A program made the translations under genes and the position numbers. From NCBI GenBank assembly GCA_021151825.1, contig JAGKWQ010000001.1, positions 434,001-498,000 on the forward strand: a stretch of DNA of 64,000 bases, written 5' to 3'. This DNA comes from Cellvibrionaceae bacterium (lineage in GTDB: Bacteria > Pseudomonadota > Gammaproteobacteria > Pseudomonadales > Cellvibrionaceae). This document shows positions 1 to 10,800 of the stretch, one piece after another. The notes beneath the pieces are model-generated. The model saw only the letters and a program-made list of their open reading frames with translations, was not told where the DNA came from and did no database searches. Within the stretch, counting starts at the first letter, position 1; each line of letters begins with the position of its first letter.

Positions 1-1310
1 GAAGAAACAAATAAATTCACATATACCGCTGGCGATTTTCCTTTAACAAAATCGCGCGCATAAATAAATTCAGCATACTTCGATTGGCTTTCCAGACCCG
101 AACCGACACAACACCACATCCCCTTATCCACTTGCGAGTAAACGCGGTAATGATTGGGGCGCATAGGAGTGAAATAAACAAAGCCGCCGGTGGTGGGGTT
201 TTGTGATGATAAGATATGGTTGTAAAGCGCGCGCTCGTAATAATCCACATATTTCATTTGCGGAGATTGCGCAGCTGAAGAGAGATATAACAGCTCGGTT
301 AATTTGAGCATGTTATAGGTATTGCACGTTTCCGGCCCTTCCACTTCATTAACCATTGGCGAAAAATCTTGCTGATCATGGAAATGTTCTTTAACGCTAT
401 TACCACCAATCGCTACAGAACGCTTATCGACAACGGTTTGCCAGAAAAACTCAGCGGCCTTGTTCCATTCAGCATTATGAGTTGCATCGGCATAACGCTT
501 AAAGCCAATCACTTTGGGAATTTGGGTGTTCGCATGCAAACCAGTTAACTGGTCTTGCTGCTTTTCCAAAGGTTGTAAAATGGCTTGATGGGAAAATGCT
601 TCGGCAAGCTTCAAATATTTTTTATTGCCAGTGATCTCCGCCACATCGACAAATATTTCATTCATACCGCCGTGTTCGGTACGCAGCATAGTTTGCATTT
701 GGTCGGCATTCAGATTTTGGGTAAGCGCCAGTGTCCAGTCTGATAACTTCACCAACATTTTTTTTGCGTCTTTATTCTCTGCGTAGCGATAAGCATCACG
801 CAAACCTGCATACATTTTATGGATGTTATACCAGGGTACCCAGCGCTCGTTGGTAGAAAAATTATCAGCGCGGATATTTCCAGCAGCGATTTCATCCCAC
901 ATTTTTTTGCTGTCAGGAATACCGCCGATATAGCCGGTCCCCAATTTATCCTGGCATTTTTTTAATTCGGTAATAACATAATTCAAGCGTTGTAATACAT
1001 GCTTATCGCGCGACGATGCATACATCAATGCCAACGCCGATACGTAATGCCCCCCCATATGGCCATCCAAACCGGTGGATTCCCAATTGCCGTAGGTTTC
1101 TTTAAAGGGTAACCCGGCTTCGCGGCGAAATGGCGCGAGTAATTTTTCCGTATCTAATGAGAGCAGATATTCTTTATTGAGATTTTGTGCGTGAAGAAAA
1201 GGGCCATCGAGCAATTGCACATCGCGTATTGGTGCGAGCTCAAACGCATTTATATTGAACGCCAAACCTATACCCAATATAAAAAGTAAACGAGTGAGTG
1301 AGTGCTTCAT
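1..1310 (-). CDS. GH127 beta-L-arabinofuranosidase, exported (3' end cut by window edge)
   Basis: Translated by eye from the ATG at 1310; 436 codons are open to the window edge, where the C-terminal part is lost. The N-terminus is a signal peptide (hydrophobic core, likely cleavage near NINA-F), so the enzyme acts in the periplasm or outside. The family GH127 (formerly DUF1680) removes beta-L-arabinofuranose. Its zinc/nucleophile residues are visible: the Glu-Thr-Cys motif in GPETCN (E327, C329) and the Cys-Cys pair in MWCCVGSGLE (C400, C401), which match Glu338/Cys340 and Cys417/Cys418 of the bifidobacterial enzyme HypBA1. It lies downstream of a TonB receptor on the same strand, with a hairpin terminator between them. 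Placement in an arabinan locus fits the activity. The family call is firm; the exact linkage cut is inferred. Confidence 0.88.
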   Translation of the reverse strand, partial: MKHSLTRLLFILGIGLAFNINAFELAPIRDVQLLDGPFLHAQNLNKEYLLSLDTEKLLAPFRREAGLPFKETYGNWESTGLDGHMGGHYVSALALMYASSRDKHVLQRLNYVITELKKCQDKLGTGYIGGIPDSKKMWDEIAAGNIRADNFSTNERWVPWYNIHKMYAGLRDAYRYAENKDAKKMLVKLSDWTLALTQNLNADQMQTMLRTEHGGMNEIFVDVAEITGNKKYLKLAEAFSHQAILQPLEKQQDQLTGLHANTQIPKVIGFKRYADATHNAEWNKAAEFFWQTVVDKRSVAIGGNSVKEHFHDQQDFSPMVNEVEGPETCNTYNMLKLTELLYLSSAAQSPQMKYVDYYERALYNHILSSQNPTTGGFVYFTPMRPNHYRVYSQVDKGMWCCVGSGLESQSKYAEFIYARDFVKGKSPAVYVNLFVS

Positions 1311-1351
1311 TATTTTTACCTTTTCGACAATGGCATTTAGCGCCTTATAAT

Positions 1352-1380
1352 AAAAAAGGCAACCCGTACGAGCTGCCTTT
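1352..1380 (-). terminator. rho-independent terminator after the first TonB receptor
   Basis: The arms AAAGGCA and TGCCTTT enclose a 12-nt loop. On the minus strand the hairpin is followed by a T-rich run. It sits 36 bp beyond the receptor stop codon and before the GH127 gene, so it should limit read-through into GH127. Confidence 0.6.
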
Positions 1381-1416
1381 CTTGCATAACTTAACCTTCG
1401 AAACGCTCGCTATAAA

Positions 1417-4200
1417 CTAAAACGAGTAACGCGCACCAAGGGCAAAGGTACGGCTATAGAGTGCTGAACCAAAGTTGCTGGTCGTTGCACCATTTTCGCC
1501 GTAATAGCTTTGATAAATTTCTTCTGTCAGGTTAGTACCATCCAGCGTTAACTCAAGCCCGTCGGTGAGTTTATAACTGATTTGCAGATCCATACTTTTT
1601 TCAGGTTTTCTCCATACTTCAAGTGGATTAGCGAATACAGCGGCTTCGTAATTATTCAAGAATTCACTGCGCCATGCGTAAGATAAACGCATACCCAATT
1701 TATCTTTTTCATAAGCAAGAACCACACTGTATGATTCATCAGAAACCCCGAAAAGATCGGTTTTCTTTGATCCTACCACTTCACCTTCGGTATTGGTAAT
1801 TGGCGTTACTTGCGACGATTCCAGCGCGGTATAACTTGCCTGCACACCAAAACCATCAAGAATTCCTGGCAGGTTTTCAGGGAACCAAACAGCGCCCAAT
1901 TCCAAACCGCTCAATTCACCATTCGATGCATTGTATGGCTGGCTCAGAACGTACGTACCCAATGTACCATCAGGTTTTACACGTTCAACCTGACGACGGA
2001 AATCAATAACAAAACCGTCAACTTCACGTTTGAACAATGTTCCGTATAACGAACTGGCATCAGCAAAATACCATTCCAACGAAATGTCATAGTTTTTGGA
2101 TTCTGTTGGTTTCAAATCTGGATTACCGCCTGATGCGCTACCAAGTTTGCCACCCGTTACACTTTCATTATAAATAATCTGGGAATTCAACGCTGAAAAG
2201 TTGGGGCGACGCAACGTTTCGGTGTAAGCAAAACGCGCGAATAAATCATCAGTCAACGCATAACGCACAGAAAGACTAGGCAGCACTTTCGAGGTATCCG
2301 CAGAATCGGCGTAAACATCTTTAGTGGGTGACGCGGTATCGGTAAATTCCATGTCCGTATCAGAACCGGTGTAACGCAAACCAATTTCACCGTCCAGCGT
2401 TCTGCCTGCAACTTCAGTTTCATAGTGTGTTGTGACATAGGCAGAGGTAGTTAGCTCTTCAATATTGAAACTTTCATCCAGTGCCAGTTTTTTCAGATTG
2501 TAAGTAGCGCGCATTTCATCAGCGTGCGAACGCAGGTAATATCCGTTCGCAACAGCCCATGTAGTTGGAACATCGGCGTTACCATCAAAGAAACCATTGT
2601 TGATGTAAGTCATTTGCGCAGTAATAGGAACGGCAGAATTAAATCCTTCCTGGCGACTGAATGCTTCAGATGCAGTTCGCTTATCGACACGCACACCAAA
2701 ATTAATTTTATTAAAAATGCCAAGGTCAGTGTTGTAGGTAGCATCAGTGGTGAAAGTAACTGCGTCACCTTTATTTTTGTTGGCGTTGTCATACAACTGG
2801 GCGGTTTTCCAGTTGGCAACGTCCGCTACATTCGCTTCGTTTAGCGTCGTTGCCGGGTTATCAATAAATTCGAAGGCAGGGATGCCACCGCCATTATTGA
2901 AATCAACATTCAAACCATAACGAGCGCCTTCATAACGCATGGCAATAAAATCAGTTGAGAACTCACTCTCTTGTAAAACCAATTCAGATTTCACATTGAA
3001 GTCATCGCTGATATCCCAGTCGCCACCAAATGCGTAAACAAAACTATCGGTCTTGCCGGTAGTCAAATCGCCGCTGGTGAAAGACCAGTTATCTTTCACA
3101 CTACGAGATTTAACAATGTTGGTTCCTTCGAATAATTCAATATTTGCATCGGCGGCTGCAGTCGGGCTATTTGCATAAGAACCCCACCAATCAGCAAACG
3201 AAAATAACAATGAGTTAAAGGAGTCATTGCGATAGCCATTATAGAATGCTTCAAAGGTGTATTCAGACGAGTCATTTGGCGCAAATTGCAAAGACACATT
3301 CGCCGCAGAACGTTCGCGCTTACCAGTAAAATCACTGGAAAAAATTGCGTCTCGTCCGAGGATATATTCCATGGGCTGACCATTTACATCCAATGTTGAA
3401 CCTGGAGTATTAGGTAACCCGTTTAACAAACCGCCTTGCCAAATTGGATTTTCAGCAACGTTGTCTCTGGCCGGAAAAATACGCTCGTAACTGGTGTAAG
3501 GCGCAACAGGATTATTCGTAGCAAAAGGCACCATTGCACCGGCGGTAATGCTTTGATCGCGATAACTGGTCTCTGCATAAGACAGGTTGACCAATGCACC
3601 AAATTCGCCAGCACCGGTGTCCCAGCGATTGCTCGCCAAACCGCTAATTTGCGGATCAGTTTTGTCGGCCTGCTCCTGATAAATGCCACGGCCGGCAACA
3701 ACAATTTTGCTACCTTCAAAATCAAATGGACGCTGGGTTTTGATATCAATTACACCTGCAATACCACTTTCAATTTGGCTCGCAGAGCGGGTTTTATAAA
3801 CATCAACCTGACGTAACAAGCTCGCAGGAATATCTTGCAGTGCAACCGACAAACCTGAAGCAGTAAAAATATTGCGGCCATTTACCGTGGTAGTAACGTC
3901 AGTTAAACCGCGAATAGAAATACCCGAAACTTCACCGGAGCCGCGATTGGTTACCTGCACACCCGTTACGCGCTGCAATGCTTCAACAACGTTGTTGTCA
4001 GGAAATTTACCGATGTCTTCGGCAACGATGGCATCAACAATTTGCACTTTATCTTTTTTAACATCCAGGGCTTTTGTCAAACTGCCGCGAATACCACTGA
4101 TAACAATTTCTTCAACCTGGCCTTCCTGCGCAACCGCAAAAGAAGCACCTAATGCTGCCGCCATGGCAACAGCAATGCTGAGTGTTTTTTTTTGGAACAT
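1417..4200 (-). CDS. TonB-dependent receptor, arabinan-locus paralogue 1
   Basis: A 927-residue outer-membrane receptor for TonB-energised uptake, here probably of arabino-oligosaccharides. A signal peptide with likely cleavage after A24 is followed by a TonB-box-like stretch (EEIVISG, about 30-36). The plug domain follows, with the GKFPDNN..EALQRVTGVQ signature and the ISIRGL motif. A beta-barrel runs to a terminal phenylalanine (GARYSF), the usual outer-membrane insertion signal. Length and motifs fit the large TIGR01782-type receptors of gammaproteobacterial glycan loci, which work without SusD. The start has a good ribosome binding site (GGGAG). It is closely similar to the next receptor (4992-7769), clearly a paralogue. 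A palindromic operator candidate lies upstream at 4372-4387. The substrate is inferred from the neighbouring genes only. Confidence 0.93.
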   Translation of the reverse strand: MFQKKTLSIAVAMAAALGASFAVAQEGQVEEIVISGIRGSLTKALDVKKDKVQIVDAIVAEDIGKFPDNNVVEALQRVTGVQVTNRGSGEVSGISIRGLTDVTTTVNGRNIFTASGLSVALQDIPASLLRQVDVYKTRSASQIESGIAGVIDIKTQRPFDFEGSKIVVAGRGIYQEQADKTDPQISGLASNRWDTGAGEFGALVNLSYAETSYRDQSITAGAMVPFATNNPVAPYTSYERIFPARDNVAENPIWQGGLLNGLPNTPGSTLDVNGQPMEYILGRDAIFSSDFTGKRERSAANVSLQFAPNDSSEYTFEAFYNGYRNDSFNSLLFSFADWWGSYANSPTAAADANIELFEGTNIVKSRSVKDNWSFTSGDLTTGKTDSFVYAFGGDWDISDDFNVKSELVLQESEFSTDFIAMRYEGARYGLNVDFNNGGGIPAFEFIDNPATTLNEANVADVANWKTAQLYDNANKNKGDAVTFTTDATYNTDLGIFNKINFGVRVDKRTASEAFSRQEGFNSAVPITAQMTYINNGFFDGNADVPTTWAVANGYYLRSHADEMRATYNLKKLALDESFNIEELTTSAYVTTHYETEVAGRTLDGEIGLRYTGSDTDMEFTDTASPTKDVYADSADTSKVLPSLSVRYALTDDLFARFAYTETLRRPNFSALNSQIIYNESVTGGKLGSASGGNPDLKPTESKNYDISLEWYFADASSLYGTLFKREVDGFVIDFRRQVERVKPDGTLGTYVLSQPYNASNGELSGLELGAVWFPENLPGILDGFGVQASYTALESSQVTPITNTEGEVVGSKKTDLFGVSDESYSVVLAYEKDKLGMRLSYAWRSEFLNNYEAAVFANPLEVWRKPEKSMDLQISYKLTDGLELTLDGTNLTEEIYQSYYGENGATTSNFGSALYSRTFALGARYSF

Positions 4201-4371
4201 GTGTATCTCCCATGTGCGATGGCGCCTTGTGGCGAACCGACAGGTGCCTATCGTTATTATCTGAACGCTCGTGTTTTATTTGTCTTATAAAAAAGCCAGC
4301 TTCAGGGAAATACTTCCCCGGCCGGCCACATTCATGCGCAGTAGCAGTCGTTACATGCTTACCAATTGTGC

Positions 4372-4387
4372 ATATTGTAAGACAAAT
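4372..4387. promoter_or_regulatory. operator candidate of the ATATTGTATGACAATAT type
   Basis: ATATTGTAAGACAAAT differs little from the perfect palindrome found before araB. It lies about 170 bp upstream of the first receptor start. A weaker match is seen near 4278-4294. The bound regulator is not known from this window; the TTGT-N3-ACAA spacing is typical of FadR-subfamily GntR proteins. Confidence 0.5.
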
Positions 4388-4667
4388 TAATCCTAGCCCT
4401 GACGGGTTATACAGTCAATCAAAAAAGTGCTTTTTCGTGTAAAGATCAGGATTTATTAATACGTGGGAAAGTTGGTAACAGCAGTAATGGAAAATAAATC
4501 CAATAACGAATGAATCAAGCTGAAATAATTGCTGAAAAATTATTTTTTAGCGATCGCCCTCTTTTATGGCTATGCCGAAAAAAACGCGCAAAAACACTAC
4601 TTTTTCCGGTTAATAATTGCCCTTCCGTTTGTCCATCAAACAGCAAGCCAATAAAAAAGCAAATATG
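4388..4667. other. intergenic, upstream of receptor 1, no gene seen
   Basis: AT-rich sequence between the operator candidate and the candidate small RNA. No open frame with a ribosome binding site and no clear hairpin were found. Confidence 0.4.
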
Positions 4668-4822
4668 AAAAATAAAAAAGCCGCTACAGAATCTGCAGCG
4701 GCTGAAAAATTGGTGTAAACAAAAGCGTCACACCATCCAACGACAAAGGGATAAATCCTGACACTACATAAGCTCTCACGAGCCAAAGAGGTTAACCTGA
4801 CGAGGCATCCAAACACTCTATT
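4668..4822 (-). ncRNA. candidate intergenic small RNA with its own promoter and terminator
   Basis: On the minus strand a promoter-like pair, TGGACA (4856-4851) and TATTAT (4834-4829) with a 16-bp spacer, precedes about 155 nt ending in a strong hairpin. The hairpin arms AGCCGCT and AGCGGCT (4679-4703, one internal mismatch, inner CAG/CTG) are followed by a T tract. Inside are small palindromes (AGGTTAACCT, GGCTCgtgaGAGC, GGATttATCC) and a GGTGT/ACACC stem. Three GGA triplets are present, too few to call it an Rsm/Csr-type RNA. A 76-codon frame overlaps it but runs through the terminator hairpin and looks non-coding. The family is not recognised. Confidence 0.5.
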
Positions 4823-4943
4823 TGTAATATAATATATCAATAAACTTTGTTGTCCAGTATTTTCATAATTATTTTCTATGAAATATATTTTATTGGTGGC
4901 CGCAGCACACCGCCCGGCGGCTCCGCCATAAAATTAAAACCAT

Positions 4944-4977
4944 AAAAAAAGCCCTGCTGTATGGGCAGGGCTTTTTT
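4944..4977 (-). terminator. strong terminator after the second TonB receptor
   Basis: AAAAAAGCCCTGC and GCAGGGCTTTTTT form a long stem with a six-base loop and a T tract on either strand. It sits just beyond the stop codon of the receptor at 4992. Confidence 0.9.
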
Positions 4978-4991
4978 CGCACACATTTACA

Positions 4992-7769
4992 TCAGAAGGC
5001 GTAACGCACGCCTATCGCATAGGTTTTAGAGTAAATGGCGTTACCAAAGTTAAACAGGTTTTGGTTACCCTCACCGTAGTAATTTTGATAAACATCATCC
5101 AACAGGTTGGTACCGTCGAAGGTGATCGCCAACTCGTCGGTCACATCGTAGCTCAACTGAAATGACAGATCCTGCTCAGGTCGGCTCCAGAACTGGATGG
5201 GGTTTGCGAAGATAGATGCTTCGTTGCCCTGGAAGAACTTCTCACGCCAGACGTAGGACAAGCGCGCACCGAAGTTCTCTTTTTCGTACGCCAATACCAC
5301 GCTGTAGGAGGAGTCCGACACGCCACTCATTTTGGATTTGTTGTAACCGCTGACACTGCCATCTACCGCAAACTCAGGGTTCAACTGCTCGGAATCCAGC
5401 ATGGTATAACTGGCCTGTACTCCCAAACCATCCAGCGCGGCTGGCAGATTGTCCGGGAAGTAAACCAGGCCAATTTCCAAGCCACTCAATTCACCATCAG
5501 CTGCGTTAACCGGTGCGTTCAGTACATAAGGACGAGTAACACCATCCTCACCCTCGCGCACAACAGTTTTTTTACCATTGATAACAAGTCCGTCGATTTC
5601 ACGCTTGAAGATCGCACCGTAAAGCGAGCTGCCTTCTGCAAAATACCACTCCAGGGACATGTCGTAGTTTTTGGAGTAAGTAGGCTTGAGCTGCGGGTTA
5701 CCACCACTGCCTGTACCGTAAGGTGTGCTGGTTAAAGGATCCTGCCAGGTTTGATAGGGATTCAGCGCACTGTATTCAGGCATACGCAGGGTTTCTGTAT
5801 AGGCGGCGCGCGCCACTACTTCACCCGTGATATTCCAGTTGAGCACCAGGCTCGGCAACACTTCGGTAGCCGAAGAACTGCCCGGAATGGGAACACCGTT
5901 TTGGACAAACTCCAGATCCTGTTGATAATCAACAGCGCGTACACCCAGCTCACCGCTCAAGCTATCGCCCAGGTGGAATTTTGTGGTTGCGTAAAGCGCA
6001 GCGGCGTCCTCATCCACACTGAAGTTTTTAGCCAGAACCGGGGTATCAAGACCATAAACAGTACGTACTGCATCTTTATTTTTTAGCAGGTAAGACCCGT
6101 CAGCAGTGATAAAGCTGTCGAAAATATTCGCGCGGCCATCGAAGTAATTATCGGCGGTATAGATCAAGCCTGAGCCATCACCCGAGGCACCAGCAGCGGT
6201 CAACAATTGCATCAACTGGCTCACACTGGTATTCGCAATGCCTGAATTCTGGTCGCGTGTAAGCACTTCCGCACTGCGCACCTGGTAGCGGCCACCCACT
6301 TTAATACTATCAATAAAGCCACCATCCAGCTGCCAGTCAGCATCCAGCGTGTAAGCAACCGAATCACCTTCATTGCTGGAGCCGTTATCGTAGATAGTGC
6401 CCGCATTCCAATTGGCAACTGCTGCCATATCGGATTCATCAACCGTAGTAGCAGGGTTATCCCAGAAAACTACCGAAGGAATGCCGTCGCGATCGTTGTA
6501 ATCCACATCCAGGCCATAAGCGGTGCGATCAAAGCGCATTGCGAAGAAATTGGTAGTGTATTTACTCTCTTGTAAAACCAGCTCGGAGTTAACAGTCACC
6601 TTGTCCGATGGCATCCACTTGGCACCCAAGGCGTAGAGGTAGCTGTCCGTTTTACCATCAGAATAGTCACCGCTTTGGAAGCCGCCGTTATCGCGCCCCT
6701 GATGTTCTTTAACAACATTGGTACCTTCGTAAACGATAGGAATATCGATATTACCGTTTTGATGCTCCAGCACGTTGGTGAACCACATGGCGTTTTGCTG
6801 GGTATTGCGATAGCCGGTATAAAAACCTTCCGCCAGGAATTCCCACTCGTCATTCGGTGCCCACTGCAAGGAAAAGCTGGCAGCCGGACGCTTGCGGAAA
6901 CCGGAGAAAGAAGTACCAAATACCGCGTCGCGCATCATCAGATAATCGACAGTTTGACCATCGACATTCAGAGTTGAGCCCGCGGTATAAGGTATGCCTG
7001 CCTCCAGGCCAGCTTGCCAAACATCACTGCCGCTGGATTTATTGGGGATCATTTGGTACGGCGAATACGCGGATGCTGGCGATGCCGAAAAGAACGGGTA
7101 CACCGCACCAGCAGTCATAGTGTCATCACGATAATGGGTTTCAGCGTAACCAACGTTAATCAACGCACCGAACTCGCCACCACTTTCCAGTTCCCAGCGG
7201 TTGCTGTAAAGCGCACTGACATTGGGATCAATTTTGTCGGGTTGATCGGTATAAATACCGCGCGCAGCCAACACCACTTTTTCACCGTCAAACATAAACG
7301 GGCGATTGGTTTTTACATCGATAGAGCCAGCAATACCGCGCTCAGTGCGATCAGCGGAACGGGTTTTGTACACATCGACACTGCTCAACAAGCTTGCAGG
7401 AATATCCCAAATAGCTACGTCGCGGCCAGCGCCGGTAAATACATCGCGACCATTAACAGAAGTGTGCACGTCGGTCAGACCACGAATAGAAATACCATCT
7501 ACTTCACCGCCACCACGACCGGTAGTTTGAACACCCGTTACACGCTGCAGGGCTTCTACTACGTTGTTGTCAGGAAATTTGCCGATGTCTTCTGCAACAA
7601 TAGCATCCACAATTTGCGTATTTTCGCGTTTGATATCCAATGCTTTACTCAAGCTGCCGCGAATACCTTGTACGATAACTTCTTCAACTTGCTCTTGTTC
7701 TTGCGCACTACTCATTTGCGCCAACATCGCAGCGAGCATAGCAGTGGCTAATGCTGTTTTCTTATACAT
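4992..7769 (-). CDS. TonB-dependent receptor, arabinan-locus paralogue 2
   Basis: A 925-residue outer-membrane receptor. A signal peptide (likely cleavage after SSA, residue 22) is followed by a TonB-box-like VEEVIVQG, a plug domain (GKFPDNN..EALQRVTGVQ, ISIRGL) and a barrel ending in phenylalanine (GVRYAF). The plug is almost the same as in the neighbouring receptor at 1417-4200, while the barrel loops differ, as expected for paralogues tuned to different oligosaccharide sizes or branches. The ribosome binding site GGAG stands seven bases before the ATG. It starts 102 bp downstream of the GH43 lipoprotein gene with no terminator between, so the two probably form one operon: the lipoprotein cuts arabinan at the surface and the receptor imports the products. 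Substrate by context only. Confidence 0.93.
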   Translation of the reverse strand: MYKKTALATAMLAAMLAQMSSAQEQEQVEEVIVQGIRGSLSKALDIKRENTQIVDAIVAEDIGKFPDNNVVEALQRVTGVQTTGRGGGEVDGISIRGLTDVHTSVNGRDVFTGAGRDVAIWDIPASLLSSVDVYKTRSADRTERGIAGSIDVKTNRPFMFDGEKVVLAARGIYTDQPDKIDPNVSALYSNRWELESGGEFGALINVGYAETHYRDDTMTAGAVYPFFSASPASAYSPYQMIPNKSSGSDVWQAGLEAGIPYTAGSTLNVDGQTVDYLMMRDAVFGTSFSGFRKRPAASFSLQWAPNDEWEFLAEGFYTGYRNTQQNAMWFTNVLEHQNGNIDIPIVYEGTNVVKEHQGRDNGGFQSGDYSDGKTDSYLYALGAKWMPSDKVTVNSELVLQESKYTTNFFAMRFDRTAYGLDVDYNDRDGIPSVVFWDNPATTVDESDMAAVANWNAGTIYDNGSSNEGDSVAYTLDADWQLDGGFIDSIKVGGRYQVRSAEVLTRDQNSGIANTSVSQLMQLLTAAGASGDGSGLIYTADNYFDGRANIFDSFITADGSYLLKNKDAVRTVYGLDTPVLAKNFSVDEDAAALYATTKFHLGDSLSGELGVRAVDYQQDLEFVQNGVPIPGSSSATEVLPSLVLNWNITGEVVARAAYTETLRMPEYSALNPYQTWQDPLTSTPYGTGSGGNPQLKPTYSKNYDMSLEWYFAEGSSLYGAIFKREIDGLVINGKKTVVREGEDGVTRPYVLNAPVNAADGELSGLEIGLVYFPDNLPAALDGLGVQASYTMLDSEQLNPEFAVDGSVSGYNKSKMSGVSDSSYSVVLAYEKENFGARLSYVWREKFFQGNEASIFANPIQFWSRPEQDLSFQLSYDVTDELAITFDGTNLLDDVYQNYYGEGNQNLFNFGNAIYSKTYAIGVRYAF

Positions 7770-7871
7770 TTTTCAACTCCAAATTTTTTATTAAATTTGA
7801 GCTAATCCTGTATTGATTAACTCAATTTCAAAGAATGGTTAACGAGGGGCGACGCCCCTCACCGCTGCGAA

Positions 7872-10800
7872 TTAATTTGCAGGCGAACCTTCTTTAAACA
7901 GTGAGTTAATTTTTTCCGTGCTGATAGTTCCGGTATACACTTTCAACTCATCAATAGCGCCGTTGAACGGCGTATCCCAGTAATTCACGCCCAGCGCAAA
8001 TTCATTGGTTTCGCCCGCTACCGTCATCACGCGACGGAAGTCAGTGGCTTCGAGTTGTTGTGCACCATTCACAAACAGCTTGATGGTATTGTTGTTTTCA
8101 CCATCAACCATGATGACGATATGTGTCCATTGGCCCGCAGGAATACGATTGCTTAACTCCGCGTTGTCATAGAAAGAAGGGCCATTCGCCCATACGCGTG
8201 TTTTCGCAGTACCCGACATGGATGGAACCAGGCTTAACCAGTAATTTGCATTGGCGCCACCAAAAAATGCCGTGGTGTAATCGGTAAATGCGGCTGGTTT
8301 TAACCACAGTGAAATGGTGTAGCTGTTAGTGGTAATCAGATTGTCTGGCAAACGAATACCGGTTGCTCCATCCAGTTTCACCGCCTGGCCTTTCACACCT
8401 TCAACGTAACTCACTGCGCCACCAGTGTTATTAATAAAGTTACCAGTCACTTTACCTTCAGCAGCAACGCCGTTCAGCGCCGCCAAATTATTTTCAAAAC
8501 TGTATTCCGCTGGCGCGAGCGATTTAATCGTCACCGAAAAGTTTTTGGTATCGGTAAAACCCTGATAGTTAATGTGCGCCGTCAAGGTAACGGTTTTATC
8601 ACCTTCATCAGCCGTAGGCTGGGTAACAACAGCGGTACCATTGGTTGGCTTCAGATATTTTTCATCACTGGATGTCCAGCGAATGCCTGACACAAATGGG
8701 CCAACGCGAATCAAATCAAAGTTTTCGCGCACGGCAGACATATCACCCAATTCCAACGCGTCTTTTACAAAGCCAGCGAATTGCGCAGGATCAGTCAGGT
8801 TATTGATTGCAGCACCGTTGATATCCAAAGTACTTAATGCGTAGTCGTACACAATCAACTCATCAATTTGACCTACGAATGGTGCGTCCCAACCGAAGTT
8901 AACACCGAGCGCATATAAACCGCCATTTTTGAAAATATCATCGCGTGGCATTGAGCCAACCAGAGCACCGTTGATATACAAACTCATGGTGCTGTTGGAA
9001 TAAGTAATCGCTACGTGTTCCCACTGATTGAGTGGTGCGGTTGCCGAGTGAACCACTTGATTCCAATTGCCAAGGTAATTACTCCAGATCAATGAACCTG
9101 TAGTAAACCAGGCATTGCCGGGAATAAAGCTATACCAGTGATCAACATCGGTTGCCCCGAAAAACGCGGGAGTGTGTGTGACAAGTGCTTCAGCTTTCAT
9201 CCAGAAAGAAACGGTGTACTCACTGGATTTAATAATGTTATCCGGTAAACGCACACCGTTAGCACCGTTAAAATCGTAGGCCTGGCCATTGCTGTAACCT
9301 GCTGCAAATGTTGGTGCAGTTGCATCAACATTTGCCAGATTATTGTCAGTAGTTCTGGCTACTGCATAATTACCCATTGAATCATTCAAAGAATTTTCAA
9401 AGCGATAATGTGCAACAGCATTTTTAAATGCGGGGCGCGCTTTAATTTTTACATTGAATGTTTTGGTAACAGTTTGGCCACCCAATGACAGGTTTGCAGT
9501 CAGGGTAACGGTTTGATCGCCGAGGTCAGGTGTAGGAATAAATACGTTGCCTTTTGAATCGATGTAATACTCGTTACTGCTTACCCAATTAATTGCTGTG
9601 CCGCTTTTACCAACAGTAGGCAACGAATAGCCTTCATCGGCAAGTGTCAATTCCGTTTTAATATTCAATGCATCAGCAACAGAATTAAGTGCGGCAGAGG
9701 TATTTGCAATTGCATCAGTGCGGCTACCAAACACGCTGGAACCATCGCTTGCCATTGCCGAGAAAACCGGCACCACATCTTTTACGTCGTTATCCCATTG
9801 CCATTTAATAACACCGAAATAAGTGCCTGAGTCCAACACCAATTTAATCGTGTCATCACCTTGTGATAACCAGGTTCCTTTCTCGCTGCCGGTAACGGTG
9901 CGATTTTCATTAAGCGTAATGAAGCCGGATTTAATCGCCGTTTTGTTAACCGCCTTGCCCTGGTTTACAAATTTGTAGTGACCCGGAACTTGCGCGAGAT
10001 CCACCAGGTTATTGCCGGTGAGCGGAACATAACGCTGTGGCGATACCACCAACCAGCCTTCTTTGTTCACAAACATTTCATGCGTACGCACCGCATGCGC
10101 TTCAATATTATTCGGGTACGCGGTTGCTGAAACCGGGAAGCGTGTATGAGTTACCAGAATGTGGCGCTTTGTCGCTTCATCGTAAAACGCGGAGTTATGG
10201 CCAGGCGATTGATATCCCCAGGATGGGCCCGCATCACCTAACGCTTTAGTGAATTCAAAACCACCTAATAATTTGCCACCAATCTCAAGGCCTCCAGTGT
10301 TGGCAATGTCATTGCCAGCCGGATCAAGGTAAGGACCTTTTGGTGTTTTGGAACGTGCAATACGAATGTTGTAACCGTCATTCGCCGCAAAACCGGCAAC
10401 GGAATAGAACAAGTAATAGTAATCAGCGACTGGGCTATAGATAACAAATGCGCCTTCAATTGCGCGGAAGTCGCCACCTAACAGGCGCTTGCCGTAACCT
10501 TGGCCGGCTTTTGGTTTGCCTGTGGTTTTGTCCATTTCCAGAACAAAAATACCGCCCGAATAGGAACCGTATACCAGCCACAAATTGCCATCTTTATCGT
10601 TGAACGCCGCAGGGTCGATCGCATTCGGATCAACAGCGCCGTTCCAGGTAGTTTGGCCGTTATCTAACGGGAAAGCGGTAAACTCACTTGCGTTGCGATA
10701 ACCGCTACGCAAGAACACACCTTTATTAACGTAAGGGCCTTCAATTGAATCGGCTTCAGCCAAACCGAGATATGAACGGTTCCAACAGCCGCCATTATCA

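Noticed and set aside
4610..4840. A 76-codon minus-strand frame in the gap between the two receptors.
   Set aside because: It runs through a terminator hairpin and its start lies at the predicted -10 box; a non-coding RNA explains the region better.
7014..7751. A 245-codon plus-strand open frame opposite the second TonB receptor.
   Set aside because: It is fully antisense to a receptor with clear plug-domain motifs, has no ribosome binding site and no recognisable protein pattern.
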